Positions 11,357 through 23,315 of a stretch of 64,000 nucleotides of DNA are shown here, piece by piece. The notes beneath the pieces were generated by a model. That model was not told where the DNA came from and ran no database searches. It was given only the letters and a program-made list of their open reading frames with translations. The stretch comes from Trebouxia sp. TZW2008 (lineage: Eukaryota > Chlorophyta > Trebouxiophyceae > Trebouxiales > Trebouxiaceae): assembly GCA_002118135.1 (NCBI GenBank), contig BDIU01000290.1:62001-126000 (forward strand), written 5' to 3'. The stretch's first letter is position 1. Each line of letters begins with the position of its first letter. A program made the position numbers and the translations under genes.

Positions 11357-12671
11357 TTGAGGAGTTCAGGCAGTGATGTTCTGCAGCTGCAGCACTGTCA
11401 TGTATACTATGCAAGCGGTGTGCTTGACTGCACTGGAAGCAGTCAGAGATTGCTTGCAGCTTGAGCGCTGTCAGCAGCAACGGCAAAGCGTCTGGCAAGG
11501 CTAAGACTGAGCTACATGAGCATATCAGTGGCACCCTGAAAGGCTACGAGTAGTTGAGGACTGCAGGCAGTGATATTTTGCAGCTTCAGCGCTGCCATGT
11601 ACAATATGGGTTGTCTGATTGCTTTTGTCATCTATGTTGGCAAAATGCACATCTACACAGGCTGAAATCAGGTATCGATGTTGCAAGAACTTTACAGACA
11701 GACTCGGCATTCTCAGCTTGTTATGATGTAGTATCAGACTGGACAGCATCACACTGCAATTCTGCATAATCCTTGTTCTGATGCTGAGCACTGCAGCAAT
11801 CCCCGTGTTATATTTTGCGCCACAGCTTGCATCACAGCAGAAATGACAGCCTCCTCAGGTGACAGAGATGTCAGTCACGGCGCAATTTGTGACAGGACAT
11901 CTTGACAAACATCGACTGTTTGACCAAAAGCAGAAACTGCCTAAGGGTAAGTGCAGCAAAAGCTGAGCGCATCAAACAGCGCCTGACCATCTTGCATCTC
12001 TGCTAGACTTTCACAAAGAGCAAACATGCTTGCTGTCATGCTACCTACACGCCAGCATTCAACCTGCCAAAAACTGCCACAGTGCACATCATGACATGCC
12101 AGAAGATTGCTGTCTGCAAAATTTGCTGCTGCACCTGACATCAAATCTGATCCAGACATACTAGTTCAATTCAATGAATCAATAAATTGCCCTACTAATG
12201 TATGTTTGTGGGCTGAGACCATCAATCCCAGCCAGCAAGCTCACTGCTTTGCTGCCAGGCTGTTTGCAATGCCTGCCATTGATTGTGTAGCCCAACTTTG
12301 TATGCGGCGTGTACTAGCCAAAGTCCTTCTCACAATGATGCTGCAGACTCGCATCTCTGGTGTTGGGTCAATACACCAGCTTGTGACACTTGCAACCTGA
12401 CCTGGTCTGCGGGTATGTGCCACAGCATGGCTGTGCATTGAATTCAACTGCATCAAGGCTAGGAGGCATTTGGGCAAAACCCACATCACAGCTGTTGCCA
12501 AAATCAACCTCTCATTTAGGTCACCCCAGCTTACGACACTTGCTGCAGTCTGACTTGCTTTGCTGGCATGTGTCATAGCATGGCTGTTCATTGCCCTCAT
12601 CTGTATCAAGACTAGGAGGCATTTGAGCGGACTCATGTCACAGCTGATGCCAAATCAGCCTTGAATGTAGG
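11357..12671. other. Intergenic: duplicated 3' ends of both flanking genes, rest featureless
   Basis: About 11425-11585 repeats the last ~150 bp of threonine aldolase including the stop codon and following bases. About 12365-12465 and 12530-12640 repeat the end of the D27-like gene. I see no convincing coding exon between about 11600 and 12350. Confidence 0.7.
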
Positions 12672-14706
12672 TCATGCCAGTTTGTGACACTTGCTGCAGT
12701 CTGACTTGCTTTGTGGGCATGTGTCATAGCATGGTTGTGCATTGACTTCATCTGTATCAAGACTAGGAGGCACTTCACCAAAGACCATGTCACAGCTGTA
12801 GTCATCAAAATTGGGTTTCATGGTCAGAGGCATTCCCAGCTCCTCGGTGAAGAAGGTCTGGGTTGGCGTTTTGCATAGGTTGACGCACATACCCACACAC
12901 CCACTCTCTGCCAGATACCTGCATTGCCGCACATGCTGCAAATTAAACAGAAAACAAAAGAATGCGGCTAATTCAGACATCAGTGCTGCATCCCTAGTTT
13001 GCATAGGTTGACGCACATACCCACACACCCAATCTCTGCCAGATACCTGCAATGCTGCAAAATCCGACAGGAAACAAAAGTTTGGGGCGATTTCCAGATA
13101 TCAGTGCTGCAACCCTGGTTTGGATTGACACACATGCCAACACCTCCACTCTCTTGCCAAATACCTGCAATGCCACACATGCTCTGAGTACCTGACATCA
13201 TAAATGGTTACACGTTCCAGCACATGTGCTAGGTGTGTGTGGCCCAAGTCCTATCCCGCCAGGCCGGCTTGTTCTGGTCGTCACAATAAGCACGGTTGAT
13301 GTTCAACATGCGAAAGTCAGACAAAACAATGTCAGTCCATATCTTCCTAGGCTGACCCCTTGGGTTTGGGGCGAATACCTTGCTTTGTAACAATCCTGTT
13401 AACGCGCATGCTCACATGCCCACTCTCTGCCAGGTAGATAACTACAGTATTGCATCACCTGTTGATATCATTACTTGCATGCTTGCTAGCAAGGTCTTGA
13501 GGTTCATTGGCCCTGCTACGGGCATACAGAAGCAATACACTGCCTGCAAACCGGTGTTTTGGACATTGATGCTAAAAGTAAAACCCCCATGAAGACATGC
13601 CACTACATTCAAGCCATCATGGGGACTCTTAATTCCTATGCTGTTGGCTTCTAAGGTCTCAATGCATGATCAGCAACATGCTATTGACATGCTCTGCTCT
13701 GTATTGATCCTTGCAGCAAACAGTGAAGGTTGCAAATGTCAATGGACTTCACAGAAAGCACCTGCACAGGTTGACGTGAAGCACAAGAGTTGCCTGCAAG
13801 CCTGCCATGCTGAATGACGTTCTGCCCCTCGCTATGTATAGCTTTGGATGTGAAAGAGCATACAAGCATCGCAGGATGGACCATTGTGCTTGCAACCTGT
13901 GCAAGCGCGTCATTGACATGAGCAACACACAGGCAGGAATGTACCTCAAGCAGTAGACCGTACCTGCAGCGCTTGATGTGCACAGAGCTGCGTTGCTCAA
14001 CTCCATTGATCTCAGCAGTTTCTGTGTTCATGGGGCCAACCAGCCATGTGAAAAAAGCTGGAGTGATGCGTGCATTGAGCTCTGCACCCCACTTGGAGTA
14101 TGGGAAGACTTTCCTAAACCATGCAGGGACTTTTGGAAAGCCCTTGATGACTGCATCCCGCTGCTCTGTAGCAGACTTGCCCTACAGCATGACACCCCTA
14201 TGTAATTGCAGCAAAGCAGCAGCAGACTTATTTAGCCCAGCATGCAAAATGGTGCTTGCGGACTTTTGGAGCAGCAATTGCTTGCGGACTATAGCTGCCA
14301 TTTGAACTAACAGGCTTTAAAGGTCAAATTTTCAGGCGTGTGTCAGGGAGGATGTAGGGACAGTCAAGCAGCACCTGTCGCACACCTTCATAAGGGCCCT
14401 GGAAACCTCGATCATCCCCTGATAAGTCTCAGGGCCGTCCTGCCATTCTCTCGGGCTCTGCCATCCTGCTAAGTTGCCGTAAGCTTTCCGGCACACGTTG
14501 ATAAACTGCACATCGCTCCAGCTGTCTTTATATTCGACTTGCTCCTGCTGCTTCTCGGCTGGCGATGCCTGCGCTCTAAATGACCTCCTGCGCCGGTTGC
14601 TGATCTGAGGGACGCGTCGCAAACAGCGCTGCGAGGTGAGGCCCCGAGCTTGACTCGATAAACGATCACTGCGAAAGGTCGGAGAGCGTATCCACTGGCT
14701 TTGCAT
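12672..14706 (-). CDS. D27-like: D27-like beta-carotene isomerase (DUF4033), plastid-targeted
   Basis: This is a member of the DWARF27 family of iron-containing all-trans/9-cis carotenoid isomerases; in land plants D27 starts strigolactone synthesis. Exons are 14706-14386, 14181-13964 and 12918-12672, giving about 261 residues, the usual family length. The first ~50 residues are Arg/Ser-rich and acidic-poor, typical of a transit peptide. The core contains VFPYSKWGAELNARITP and FFTWLVGP, then HIKRCRYLAESGCVGMCVNL, and LTMKPNFDDYSCDMVFG with the C-terminal Cys-rich CPQSKSDCSKCHKLA. Diverged copies of the exon 3 start lie in intron 2 and copies of the gene's end lie beyond the stop. The substrate in an alga is unproven, because D27-like paralogues differ in specificity. 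Confidence 0.93.
13000..13175 (-). repeat. Two upstream copies of the 5' edge of D27-like exon 3
   Basis: Copies near 13010-13055 and 13125-13170 repeat the acceptor and the codons for RYLAESGCVGMCVN. The real exon starts at 12918. Part of the same edge can also be seen near 13420. Confidence 0.85.
13211..13276 (-). repeat. Dispersed repeat family B, copy 1 (reverse orientation)
   Basis: The reverse complement contains AACAAGCCGGCCTGGCGGGA, then GGACTTGGGCCACACACACC and a GCACATGTGCT end. It matches copies near 29709, 32530 and 53949. No ORF or target-site duplication is evident. Confidence 0.7.
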
Positions 14707-14994
14707 GCAGAAGTGCGCTTATATATCCAGACGAGCAAAGCACTAGCTGACGAGACCGGCAGTCAGCTTGCTATGCTCACATACGCAACACACTCATAGC
14801 CTTGCATGGTCAAACGAAGTGGCAGCTGCACAAGAAGCTGAGCAGTATGAGCTTTGAACGACGAGCTCTGCGGCCAAGTGCATCCGACACACCGCGTTCT
14901 GCTCCCTGCGGGGATGTTGACGTTCGCATCCTCACCTCAATGCTTAGATCGAAGCTCTGCCTTTCGGCAACATACCCCGGCACTCAAACGGCCT
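14707..14994. promoter_or_regulatory. Shared 5' region between divergent D27-like and NAA50 genes
   Basis: Only ~290 bp separate the two start codons. An in-frame upstream ATG at 14854 could extend NAA50 into this region, but the family has a short N-terminus, so I use 14995. Confidence 0.45.
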
Positions 14995-15720
14995 ATGCCT
15001 TCTACACCAAAGATCAAGTTTGATATCGTGCGAGACAGCAATGTTGAGCAGTTGAAGATGCTGAATAGAGCGATTTTTCCGATTAAGTATCAGGTACGCT
15101 TGGAGACGGCCTTGGTTCCTGCTCAACAGTCGAATACTACCTGTGTCAGTGAGCAGTCTGCTGCAACAGTGCTGCTGGACAGGATCATGTATACCTTCAA
15201 ATGATAGCCTCTGGCCCCGTTTCTCAGCTGGGTACGAGATGTCTCATATCTTCAAACGTCATGCACATCAGGAACCGGGAGTAATATTCTGACAGGCCCC
15301 TCTTCATGCTGGTGCAGCATACTGCAATGATGGATTAGTTGGCGCAATTGGCTGTCGCCTTGAAGCATACTTGCCAGGCACAGCCAAGCTGTACATTGCC
15401 AGTCTTGGCGTGTTGGCGCCATACAGAGGCATGGGAATAGGTTTGCCGTGATACTGCCAAACAGAAAGCATGCGGTTGGTCAGCAGCTGCTCTTACATGC
15501 AAGCTGTGATATAGGTAGCAAGCTACTAGAGCAGTGTTTATCAGAAGCCAGGCAGGACAAGAACATCAAGGAGGCATATCTACATGTTCAAAGCAATAAT
15601 GAAGATGCCATGCGGTTCTATCAGCGCTTTGGCTTTGAAGTAGGGAAGACTGTGGCGAATTACTACAGAAAGTTGGACCCACCTGATGCAGTCATTTTGA
15701 GACGAGAGCTTGTTGCATAG
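14995..15720 (+). CDS. NAA50: N-alpha-acetyltransferase 50 (NatE catalytic subunit)
   Basis: This GNAT-fold enzyme acetylates protein N-termini and associates with NatA at the ribosome. Exons are 14995-15093, 15183-15231, 15318-15440 and 15515-15720; phases agree and give 158 residues, close to human NAA50 (169). Family signatures in order are LKMLNRAIFPIKYQ, then LGVLAPYRGMGIGSKLL with the acetyl-CoA R/QxxGxG motif, YLHVQSNNEDAMRFYQRFGF, and NYYRKLDPPDA near the C-terminus. The 49 bp exon 2 encodes DHVYLQMIASGPVSQL, matching the human DKFYKDVLE region. Start at 14995 is chosen by family length; an upstream ATG at 14854 is in frame. Confidence 0.95.
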
Positions 15721-16785
15721 TGAAAGCTCCTGTTCGTGATGAGTCATTCCAGATGCACGTGAATCTTTTGTTTGTGGCACGCGTATGCATGCATTGCATC
15801 TTAAGGTGCTTGCGTGGTACGGCGATTCCATGATGATTCTGGAAATTGCTGAAAGTGTGTCAGATATTTGATGTCATTTTGTTGTATTCATGTTGTGAAT
15901 ACATACACATGACCTCAGCAGCCAGATTTGTGCCATGGTCATGCTTCACTAGCACAAGCTGAACAGACCTTTGTGCTCATATTCAAAAGCACATTCGTTG
16001 TGAGCATCAAGTATAGCTGAATCAGACATTATTGAACACTTCCTAGCGTGCATTGTTGTATCACGGGTGCTGGCCTGTACCTGAATGCCGCTGCTTTAGC
16101 TGGCACTGTGACATCTTTTCCTCATTGGACTGCTGAAGTTGCGTTGTACGCACTGCTTCATTGCACACATTGTCATGTGGCAACAACATAGATCAGCACC
16201 ACAAGCGATGCTGATACAACCTACAGCAGTATTGCGCATTGTTGTAAGCCTGAGCCTTTTCCGTCTGCACTGGCGAGTTCGCACTATATATACATGTATA
16301 CACATGCAGGAGGCAGTGCATCGTGGCTGTCAGTACATGGATATAGCTGAGGCTCATCAACACATCTTTAATGTGAAAGATTGGAGCAAGACTGGACTGC
16401 TTGAACATTCAAGTGAACGTGATCAACTGCTCTAGCAGGCCCTACTTCAATGACTGATAGCCAAAACACTGGGTCATGCACATTGTCTTGCTGGCAGCTT
16501 GAACACGAACAGAGACATTGAGCTGACACTTGCAGCAGTAACACAAGCAAAACCATGTGACACAATATGGCTGCAACCTGCAGGGGTTTGAATGTCTGAA
16601 CAGCTGGAACAGATTGTTGGCAAGGCTGCATTGCAGTTGCCAACAGCAAAAAGTGTTCTCTGAAGGCAATACCATGACAGCATTTGGCCTTGGGCTGCTT
16701 TTGCTATGACAACTGATGGCACAGGTGTTCGCTGTGATCGTCTCTCCAATCCGTCAACCTTGAGCATCAAGCGTGTCAGCAATCC
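15721..16785. other. Intergenic region without a recognisable gene
   Basis: This 1.1 kb lies between the convergent NAA50 and disordered-protein genes. No open frame here shows recognisable protein similarity or convincing splice structure. Confidence 0.5.
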
Positions 16786-16787
16786 CG

Positions 16788-16840
16788 GGCTGCCTCTCTA
16801 GACAGAGGCTCCCGCTATGGCACCTAACGGCGTAGATTTT
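16788..16840 (+). repeat. Dispersed hairpin element A, copy 1
   Basis: The element has a 6-bp inverted repeat GCCTCT/AGAGGC around a 6-base loop, followed by TCCCGCTATGGCACCTAACG. Other copies are near 17158, 40966 and 49667, with a half copy near 39741. Confidence 0.65.
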
Positions 16841-16858
16841 CCTGTTCTTGAGCATCAG

Positions 16859-19800
16859 TCAGCAGGCGTAAACACGTGTCTTTGATGCAGCTGCAAATGT
16901 TACAGGCTGCAGATCCTGTTCAGTTGCCAGGATGCGTCGGTGAGCTGTGCGCAAATCAACCTCCACGCTCTGAAAGTGCTTCTTGGCTGAGCCTTGCGCA
17001 AGGCTTTTGAGGTATGCCCTGTTTGGGTTGATTGCTGGCACGCGCTGGGTTGCTGCAGACAGCAGACACCAAAGCTCAGACAAATCTTGCCTTCTGTACA
17101 CATCATGCCTCTCCTGCCCCTGTCTCTGCTTGCAAGTGCAGCTGGCTGGACAGATCCTGGGCTGCCTCTTTGAGCAGAGGCTCCCATCATGACGCCTAAT
17201 GGTGCTTTTCTTCTGTTGTATGTATAGTAGAACAGTGATGCAGCATGTGAATGTATCAATGAGCTCGCAGAGAAAGGACTGAGCATGTCAGTCAGTGACT
17301 GAGGCCGATGCTGCTGAACGGATGACTGATCCTTACAAATGAGGCATGACTCAGCACGACTAACCTGCATTTGGCGCATCCAAGGAGTCGTCCCAGACCA
17401 TGGCCTTCATGTTGGTCTGCATGCGCATCTTGTAAGACGCCCCAGGACTTGTGACTGGCCTCCCAAGGGTTCTGCAAAAGCAGCCTTGATGAGTGATTGC
17501 ATGTTGGTTCTAGACTCTTGTGGTAATATCAGCCTCATGTACAAGCAGAGCAAGTTTCTGTCACTGTGATTTGAGCAGCTGTTTGGAGACAGTTGATTGC
17601 TCCAGTATATACCTAGCTGGGCCTGCTGAGCCTGTCCAGCACGCGCCATGAATGACATTGAGAAATAGTTTGAGTCAAATGCATATCAAGGGAGCCAGGG
17701 CGCTGTTGCCCACGTACAGTATTTTAAGAGGAAATTGAAAACTGGAGCTTTGATGGTTGGTTATTGGGAGCATCTCAAGAGCAGCTCAGAAGCATGTCTA
17801 ACAAGTGCTTACGTGCTGGGATTCAATCTGCTTGTGATGTAGAGCTACTTGATGCCCTGTACAGACTACTCATGGTGCGTGCATCGCTGCATGCACGGCC
17901 AAGAAGTGTACACATCAACACCAGAGACTTGGCAGTCTGATTGCTTAGCTCCATGCGTTGCAAAGAGATAGTCAGCATCTCACTGCACATTTGTGGTGTA
18001 GATATCAACAACAGTGACTTTACAGTCTCATTGCTTAGCTCCATGCGCTGCAAAGAGATAGTCAGCATCTCACTGCGCAATTGTGGTGTAGATATCAACA
18101 ACAGTGACTTGACAGCCTCATTGCTTAGCTCCATGCGTTGCAAAGAGATAGTCAGGATCCCTCTAGGCGTTTGCGATGTGGGTGCGAACATGAGAGACTT
18201 GACAGTCTGATTGCCCAACTGCATGCATGGCCAGTTTGTGGTCAGCAAGTCACTGGGAGCTTACAATGTGGGTAGAATTTTGAGAATTTGGCTGCTCAAT
18301 CACATGCATAGCGGACAAATCGTCGGCAGCTCACTGGGCGTTGGTATTGTGGGAATCAACACCAGCAACTTGACAGTCTGGCTGCTTAGTTGCATGCCAG
18401 TCCATCTTCTAGCATACATGGCTAGGTGCGTGTGGCATGCACAGAGATAGGCAGCAACTCACTGGGCATTTGTTGTGTGGGTGTCAACACCAGCAGCCTC
18501 TGCAGCCAAGGCTTCCAGCACTGCAGCATTCAGCTCCTCAGGCAGCACATGCAGGCCAGTTTTGTACCAACTGCCCTGCCCTATCACAGGCCTGAGCCCC
18601 GCAGTCCCTGCCACGCTCAAACCCAAACCCTCTGTAACAGCCCCTGCCAAGGGCAGTCCCAAAAAGCCCTCTATTCCAGCCAGCTGCCCTGCAGTCTCAG
18701 CGGATTGGCCTTGCCCGCTCACAGCAGGGGCTGTTCCAGGACGCCCTGATGTGTCAGCACCTAGGGTAGCAGTCGTGGGCCGGGTGAGGGTTGCAGGTAG
18801 GGCTGCAAACCCTAGTTGTTCTGCGCGTAGCCTGTTGGTCATCATTGTTCTGCAAAACAAGAACCAAGCTGGAGTCAAGTACTCATTATGCTGCTAGCAT
18901 TTCTGTCATCACAGTCAGCAATTGAGAGATCTGTCAGTGAGTTCTGTGTCAAGATAGAAAAAGAATTGTGGGCCATCAGCGAGTTCCTGGTCATTCAGAA
19001 GCATTGCTGTACTAGCGGCAACAACATTCAACGACAAAAATTTGACATGGGATTCGGTGAGCTTGTGGCCTTCACACAAGCATCACGAAACAATGCTTAT
19101 TGTCATGGACAACACGGCATAAGCATCCCCAGTCAATGCACATCGTCATAAATATCATGACAGCAATACGCTCAGTACAGATTTGGCTTGCACCTGTGAG
19201 AAGGACGCTTGATGTGCAAACGCTTTCATTTCTCATTGCTATGCTCATGACAGCAATAAATTTGATACAGCTTTGGCTTGCACCTAGGAGATGCCCGCTT
19301 GATATGCACATGCTTCAGTATCTGTAAATGCTCCTCCACATGCGCCATGGCCACCTCCTTCCCCCTTTTCTTCTTCCTCCTCTTCCCTCCCTTGTCTCCC
19401 GCCAGCCGTTCAGGATCCTGTGGCAGTGGAGCATCTGCATGTAAGTGCCCTCCTTCCTCTTGATGAGTCAAAGGGCTTGGCTGCAAACTTCTGTTTTGCT
19501 GCTGCTGCTGCTGCTGCTGCTGCTGAAGCTGCAGTTGATGCTGGTACCGCTCTTGCAACAGCTGATGCTGCAGCAAGGACAGCGCACTTTTTGGTACAGC
19601 TGGCGCTTGACTCATCCCAGCGCTGTCATGCTGAGGCAAAGCAGCTGCCAGTATGGCACTCTTTGCAGCAGCTGCATGAGTCACTGGTCCTGCTGCAGGG
19701 GAAGCTGCTGCAACAGCTGCATGAGGCAATAGTCCTGCTGCAGGGGAAGCTGCTGCAACAGCTGCATGAGGTACTAGTCCTGCTGCAGGGGAAGCTGCTG

Positions 19801-22800
19801 TGGCAGCTGCATGAGTTGGCACTTTGACTACTGCCGCAGGTGCTGCAGAAGCTGCACTGGCCAAAGATGAGGCTGCTGACAAAGGTGCCACAGCAGCTGC
19901 ATGTGTAATGGGCGTGGGTAGAGAGGAAGCTGCTGCAGAAGCTGCACCCGTCATGGGAGAAGCCAGGGAGGAAGTCTGACGGCTGGAGGAGACAAGCTGA
20001 TGACCACCAGCTGCTGTGTCAGGTCTGGAGGGAAAGTGCAGCTGAGGTACAGATGCATCTGCAGCACAACAGAGCCACATGTTCACAACATGCACAAGGT
20101 TTAAAAGTAAATTGACCAACACACTGTCATGACACGCTTACAAAGGCAGGTAGCTGTGCTTGCGCTGCAGAATGCTGTTGCGGAATATAACAGTTGTTTT
20201 GCAAAGCATGATTTGTTCATGCTGTGCACATAAGCAACGAAGCTAGCCATGTCAGAGGGTGCAGACCAGACTGCTCTGTCTGACAATATCTGTCATGCAA
20301 TGTGGGCTAAAATGCTTGGTAAAAACTCCACTTTGAAAATCAGCAACAGCGCCGGTCATGACCATCGTTACATTGATACAACAGTTACAGCGAATGTGAG
20401 GGTAAAACGTGCTGCGTCAAGATGTTGCAAATTTGTTTTTGTTAGTTGCAGTTTGCGCTCACCTGAAACATAACCAGTGACAACAGTGGCAGCTGTGCTA
20501 CTCTGCCTAGACTGAACACGTTACATGTTGAGAGTGCCAACAACATCATGATGTCATGCTTAGACAATCAGGTCTGAGCACAGCAGGTGTTTCACAGGCT
20601 GTACGCACCATGTAAACTTACACCAGTGGCAGCTGTGCTCATCTGCTGACATATGCTCAGAGAAGACAACAGCGCAACAGGACGAGACTCAAATTCTCAG
20701 AACATTGGATTTGCCTCAGGCTGTACGCACCTGAGCCATGTGCAGTGACAACTGTGGCATCTGTGCTGATCTGCCTAGACTGCCCACGCGCGATATTGAG
20801 AATGCAAATAGCGTGATGATTAGGCTTAGATCAATTAGGCCTCGACACGGCAATTGTATCACAGGCTGTACTCACCATGTGAAGTTACACCAGTGGCAGC
20901 TGTGCTCATCTGCCTAGACTGCCCACGCTTGATGTTGAGAATCTCAGGCGTGAATGGCGTCATGAAGCCTGAGTTCTGCCATATCAACCCAGGTGGTTCT
21001 GCCATGCCAATCTCCTGCCCTGCTGGCATGAAGCTGGCCTGCTGCAGCTTACCAAGCGGCCTCAGGCACCTGTCAGAGAGCTGCTCCGGTGACTCATCCA
21101 GCGCATCTGACTGTTTGGAATTTGAACGCGCTGAGCTGTCCTGTCTCGAGCTGTCAATTGCGGATGATGGATCAGAGCTTGAGCTCGAGTCAGGCTCATC
21201 TGAGTCAGACTCATCTGAGTCTGAGCTGGTACTTGAGTCTGATCCAGACAGGTTGCCCACGCTGCGGTTGGCATGTGAAGGGCGCTTTAATAAGGCTCTG
21301 GTTTCAGAGCCATTGGGGGCTGTGAAGGGGCGAGGGGGGCGCATTGACCCGCCCCTCTGCAGAGAGGTGGGTGAGGGCCTTGCAAGCGGCTGGCGCACCA
21401 TGTTACTGTCCCAGTGCACTGATGTCCAGTGCTTGGCATCCTCACCTGCATCACCGAGGAGGGCTCTACGACTGTGTGACCATTGCAAAGCTGTGCACCA
21501 CTGCATTAGGGAGTGTTACCAGAATGCATGTCATCAAAATTGGCGTACCATGTTGCTGTCCCAATGCACTGATGGCAAGTGCTTTGCATCATCGCCTGCA
21601 ATACAGCTAAGAGCTGCAGGCTGAGACATCCTGACATTGCAGAACTGTGTTTCAGAAATGAATTCAGCCATTTCTGCATGACGCATCTGACCACCATGAC
21701 AAACTGGGCTTTATGGTGGGCTTGCTCAGAAAGCCCTTTGATGTACTCTGGCATTGCCCTCTGATGCTGAAAATCAGTGAACACATGAAACTTCTGCATA
21801 CAAGGCTAGAATCACCTGTCCTATCAGAGCTTCCTGGCGCAGCTGAGCGGGGACTCAGGCTGTCTCTGCCAGCCAAAGCAGATCGTGGACTGACACTCCC
21901 CCTGGCCGACTGGGGACTATTGCTCCCCCTGCCAACCATTGCGGAGCGAGGACTGATGCTCTCCCGGCCCATTGTTGCTGTCCTAGGGCTCACGCTTTCC
22001 CTACCCAACATAGCTGATCGTGGACTTGCACTGTCTCTGCCCTGATCCCTGCTGGTTCTGGCTGCCATGACTGCGCCTAAATGTAAGGTGGTTGATGGGT
22101 CTTGCCCCTTGTCTGCTGTGTTTGCACGGCGCAGTGTTGTGCCTGCTGTGGTGCTGAACATGTCAGGTGCAGTGGTGCGGCTGAGGATGTCTGTTGGGCT
22201 TGCACGGCTGAGCATTGAGCGCCTAGGGGTGGGGCTGATGGCAGATGCCCTGGGACTTGAGCCATCTTGCCCTTGACTGCAGCCAAGGAAACATACAAGC
22301 AGGTTGGTAGCTTGTGTCACAGACAGCCAGAGCAACACTGGCCTTTGAGCTGCAGACCTATGGTGTCTTGGACAGAGCTGAAGCACATGCTTCACAGTCA
22401 AATGCCTCATTGCGGTGCAATCTAAGCAGGGTAGAGCATTCACAATGAGGTGACTTGGTCTGAGCTCAGCCTGGAGTGACATTTGATGACGAGACACCAG
22501 TGCAGACATCATCTGGTAACGCTCCAGCAGCATGTGGTCTTGCTGAGATGATGTTGGATCCCATGCAAGTCCCACCTGGGATTTGAATGCAAAGGGCATT
22601 GGCCACATACAAAAATGCCTGACGAGAATCGTGTGCAATGCCAATGCACATACGCCCAACTGTGTGATACATGCTGAAAGCAGTAGCATACAGATGCACA
22701 GGACAAAGTGAGCAGAGTTGTCAAACATTTGACTCACAGTTCACTGCGCCTCAGCCTTGGTGAATTGCTACTGCGCCCGTGCTCTGCTGAGGGATTCACT

Positions 22801-23315
22801 GGGGAATAGTACAACACCTGTGAAACAGACAGCAACTTGCTTGACGCTATCTGAAGATGTGTAGAAGATGCAGAGCACGGAATGTACTGACATTGGTGTA
22901 GGAAAGCATATATCTACATACATCTATCGACATCAGCACCAGTGACAAGAGGGTGGCAAACTGTAGCTGACCTCAGAAGGGGTGGTGAATGCGCTGCGAT
23001 CACCAGGTCTTTGAGGCTCATACTTGATCGTCGATTTGATGATTGGACTCCTATGCGGAACCTCGGGCTCTTCTGAGTAAACGGTGGAGTACGGATCTTT
23101 AGCAAGGGCAGCATGCGCTTGCTTCCGGTACTCTTCCAAGAAAGCCTCATCCCGTTTCGCCTGTAAGCACACAGAAGCAGGTCACAAGACTGATTTGAGC
23201 ACTATTGTGCGCGGTCCTGCGCACGCAGATGAGCTAGCTCATCAGTCCACAAAGGGCTCACTTGTAGCTTGTCACCAAGGAATGCCAAAGCATTTCGTGG
23301 CGAGCTGCTCCGCAT
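16859..23315 (-). CDS. Large intrinsically disordered protein, function unknown
   Basis: I do not recognise this protein. Nine exons join in consistent phase: 23315-23262, 23160-22972, 22817-22738, 22276-21816, 21445-20876, 20058-19284, 18849-18463, 17471-17365 and 17052-16859, giving 938 residues. Exons 1-2 encode a charged, possibly helical start (AKRDEAFLEEYRKQAHAAL). Exon 4 holds at least six repeats of the type GRESxSPRSAM, suggesting proline-directed phosphorylation sites. Exon 5 has a Ser/Asp-rich acidic tract (SDSDESDSDEPDSSSSS). Exon 6 has Ala/Ser/Pro-rich ~15-residue repeats, a run of ten Gln and a basic GGKRRKKKRGKE stretch resembling a nuclear or basic targeting signal. The C-terminal exons are more ordered-looking. 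Edge-copy ladders surround exons 5, 6 and 7. It is divergent from the release factor gene. Confidence 0.75.
17158..17220 (+). repeat. Dispersed hairpin element A, copy 2
   Basis: GCCTCT, TTGAGC loop and AGAGGC are followed by TCCCATCATGACGCCTAATG. It lies in the last intron of the disordered-protein gene, ~370 bp from copy 1, so the two may be a local duplication. Confidence 0.65.
17820..18462 (-). repeat. ~90 bp ladder copying the 3' edge of exon 7 of the disordered-protein gene
   Basis: At least six tandem units of about 90 bp follow the true exon end at 18463. Each repeats the last codons (GVDTHTTNAQ-like), the donor GTGAGT or a variant, and the intron bases after it. The three units at about 17935-18210 are nearly identical to each other; units nearer the exon are more diverged. 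Confidence 0.9.
19505..19540 (+). repeat. CTG/CAG repeat coding for polyglutamine
   Basis: This trinucleotide run encodes ten glutamines on the minus strand within exon 6 of the disordered-protein gene. Confidence 0.85.
20450..20790 (-). repeat. Three downstream copies of the 3' edge of exon 5 of the disordered-protein gene
   Basis: Copies near 20740-20800, 20590-20660 and 20455-20515 repeat the exon end coding KRGQSRQMSTAATGVTSHG. The real exon ends at 20876. Donor-like GT bases remain after some copies. Confidence 0.8.
21535..21605 (-). repeat. Upstream copy of the 5' edge of exon 5 of the disordered-protein gene
   Basis: This repeats the acceptor and the codons for GEDAKHWTSVHWDSNMVRQ about 100 bp before the real exon start (21445). 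Exon 5 is therefore bracketed by edge copies on both sides. Confidence 0.85.

Noticed and set aside
18475..18897. 140-codon plus-strand open frame
   Set aside because: It is antisense to exon 7 of the disordered-protein gene, whose minus-strand frame joins in phase with its neighbours.
19420..19827. 135-codon plus-strand frame opposite the Ala/Gln-rich exon
   Set aside because: Low-complexity shadow of minus-strand exon 6.
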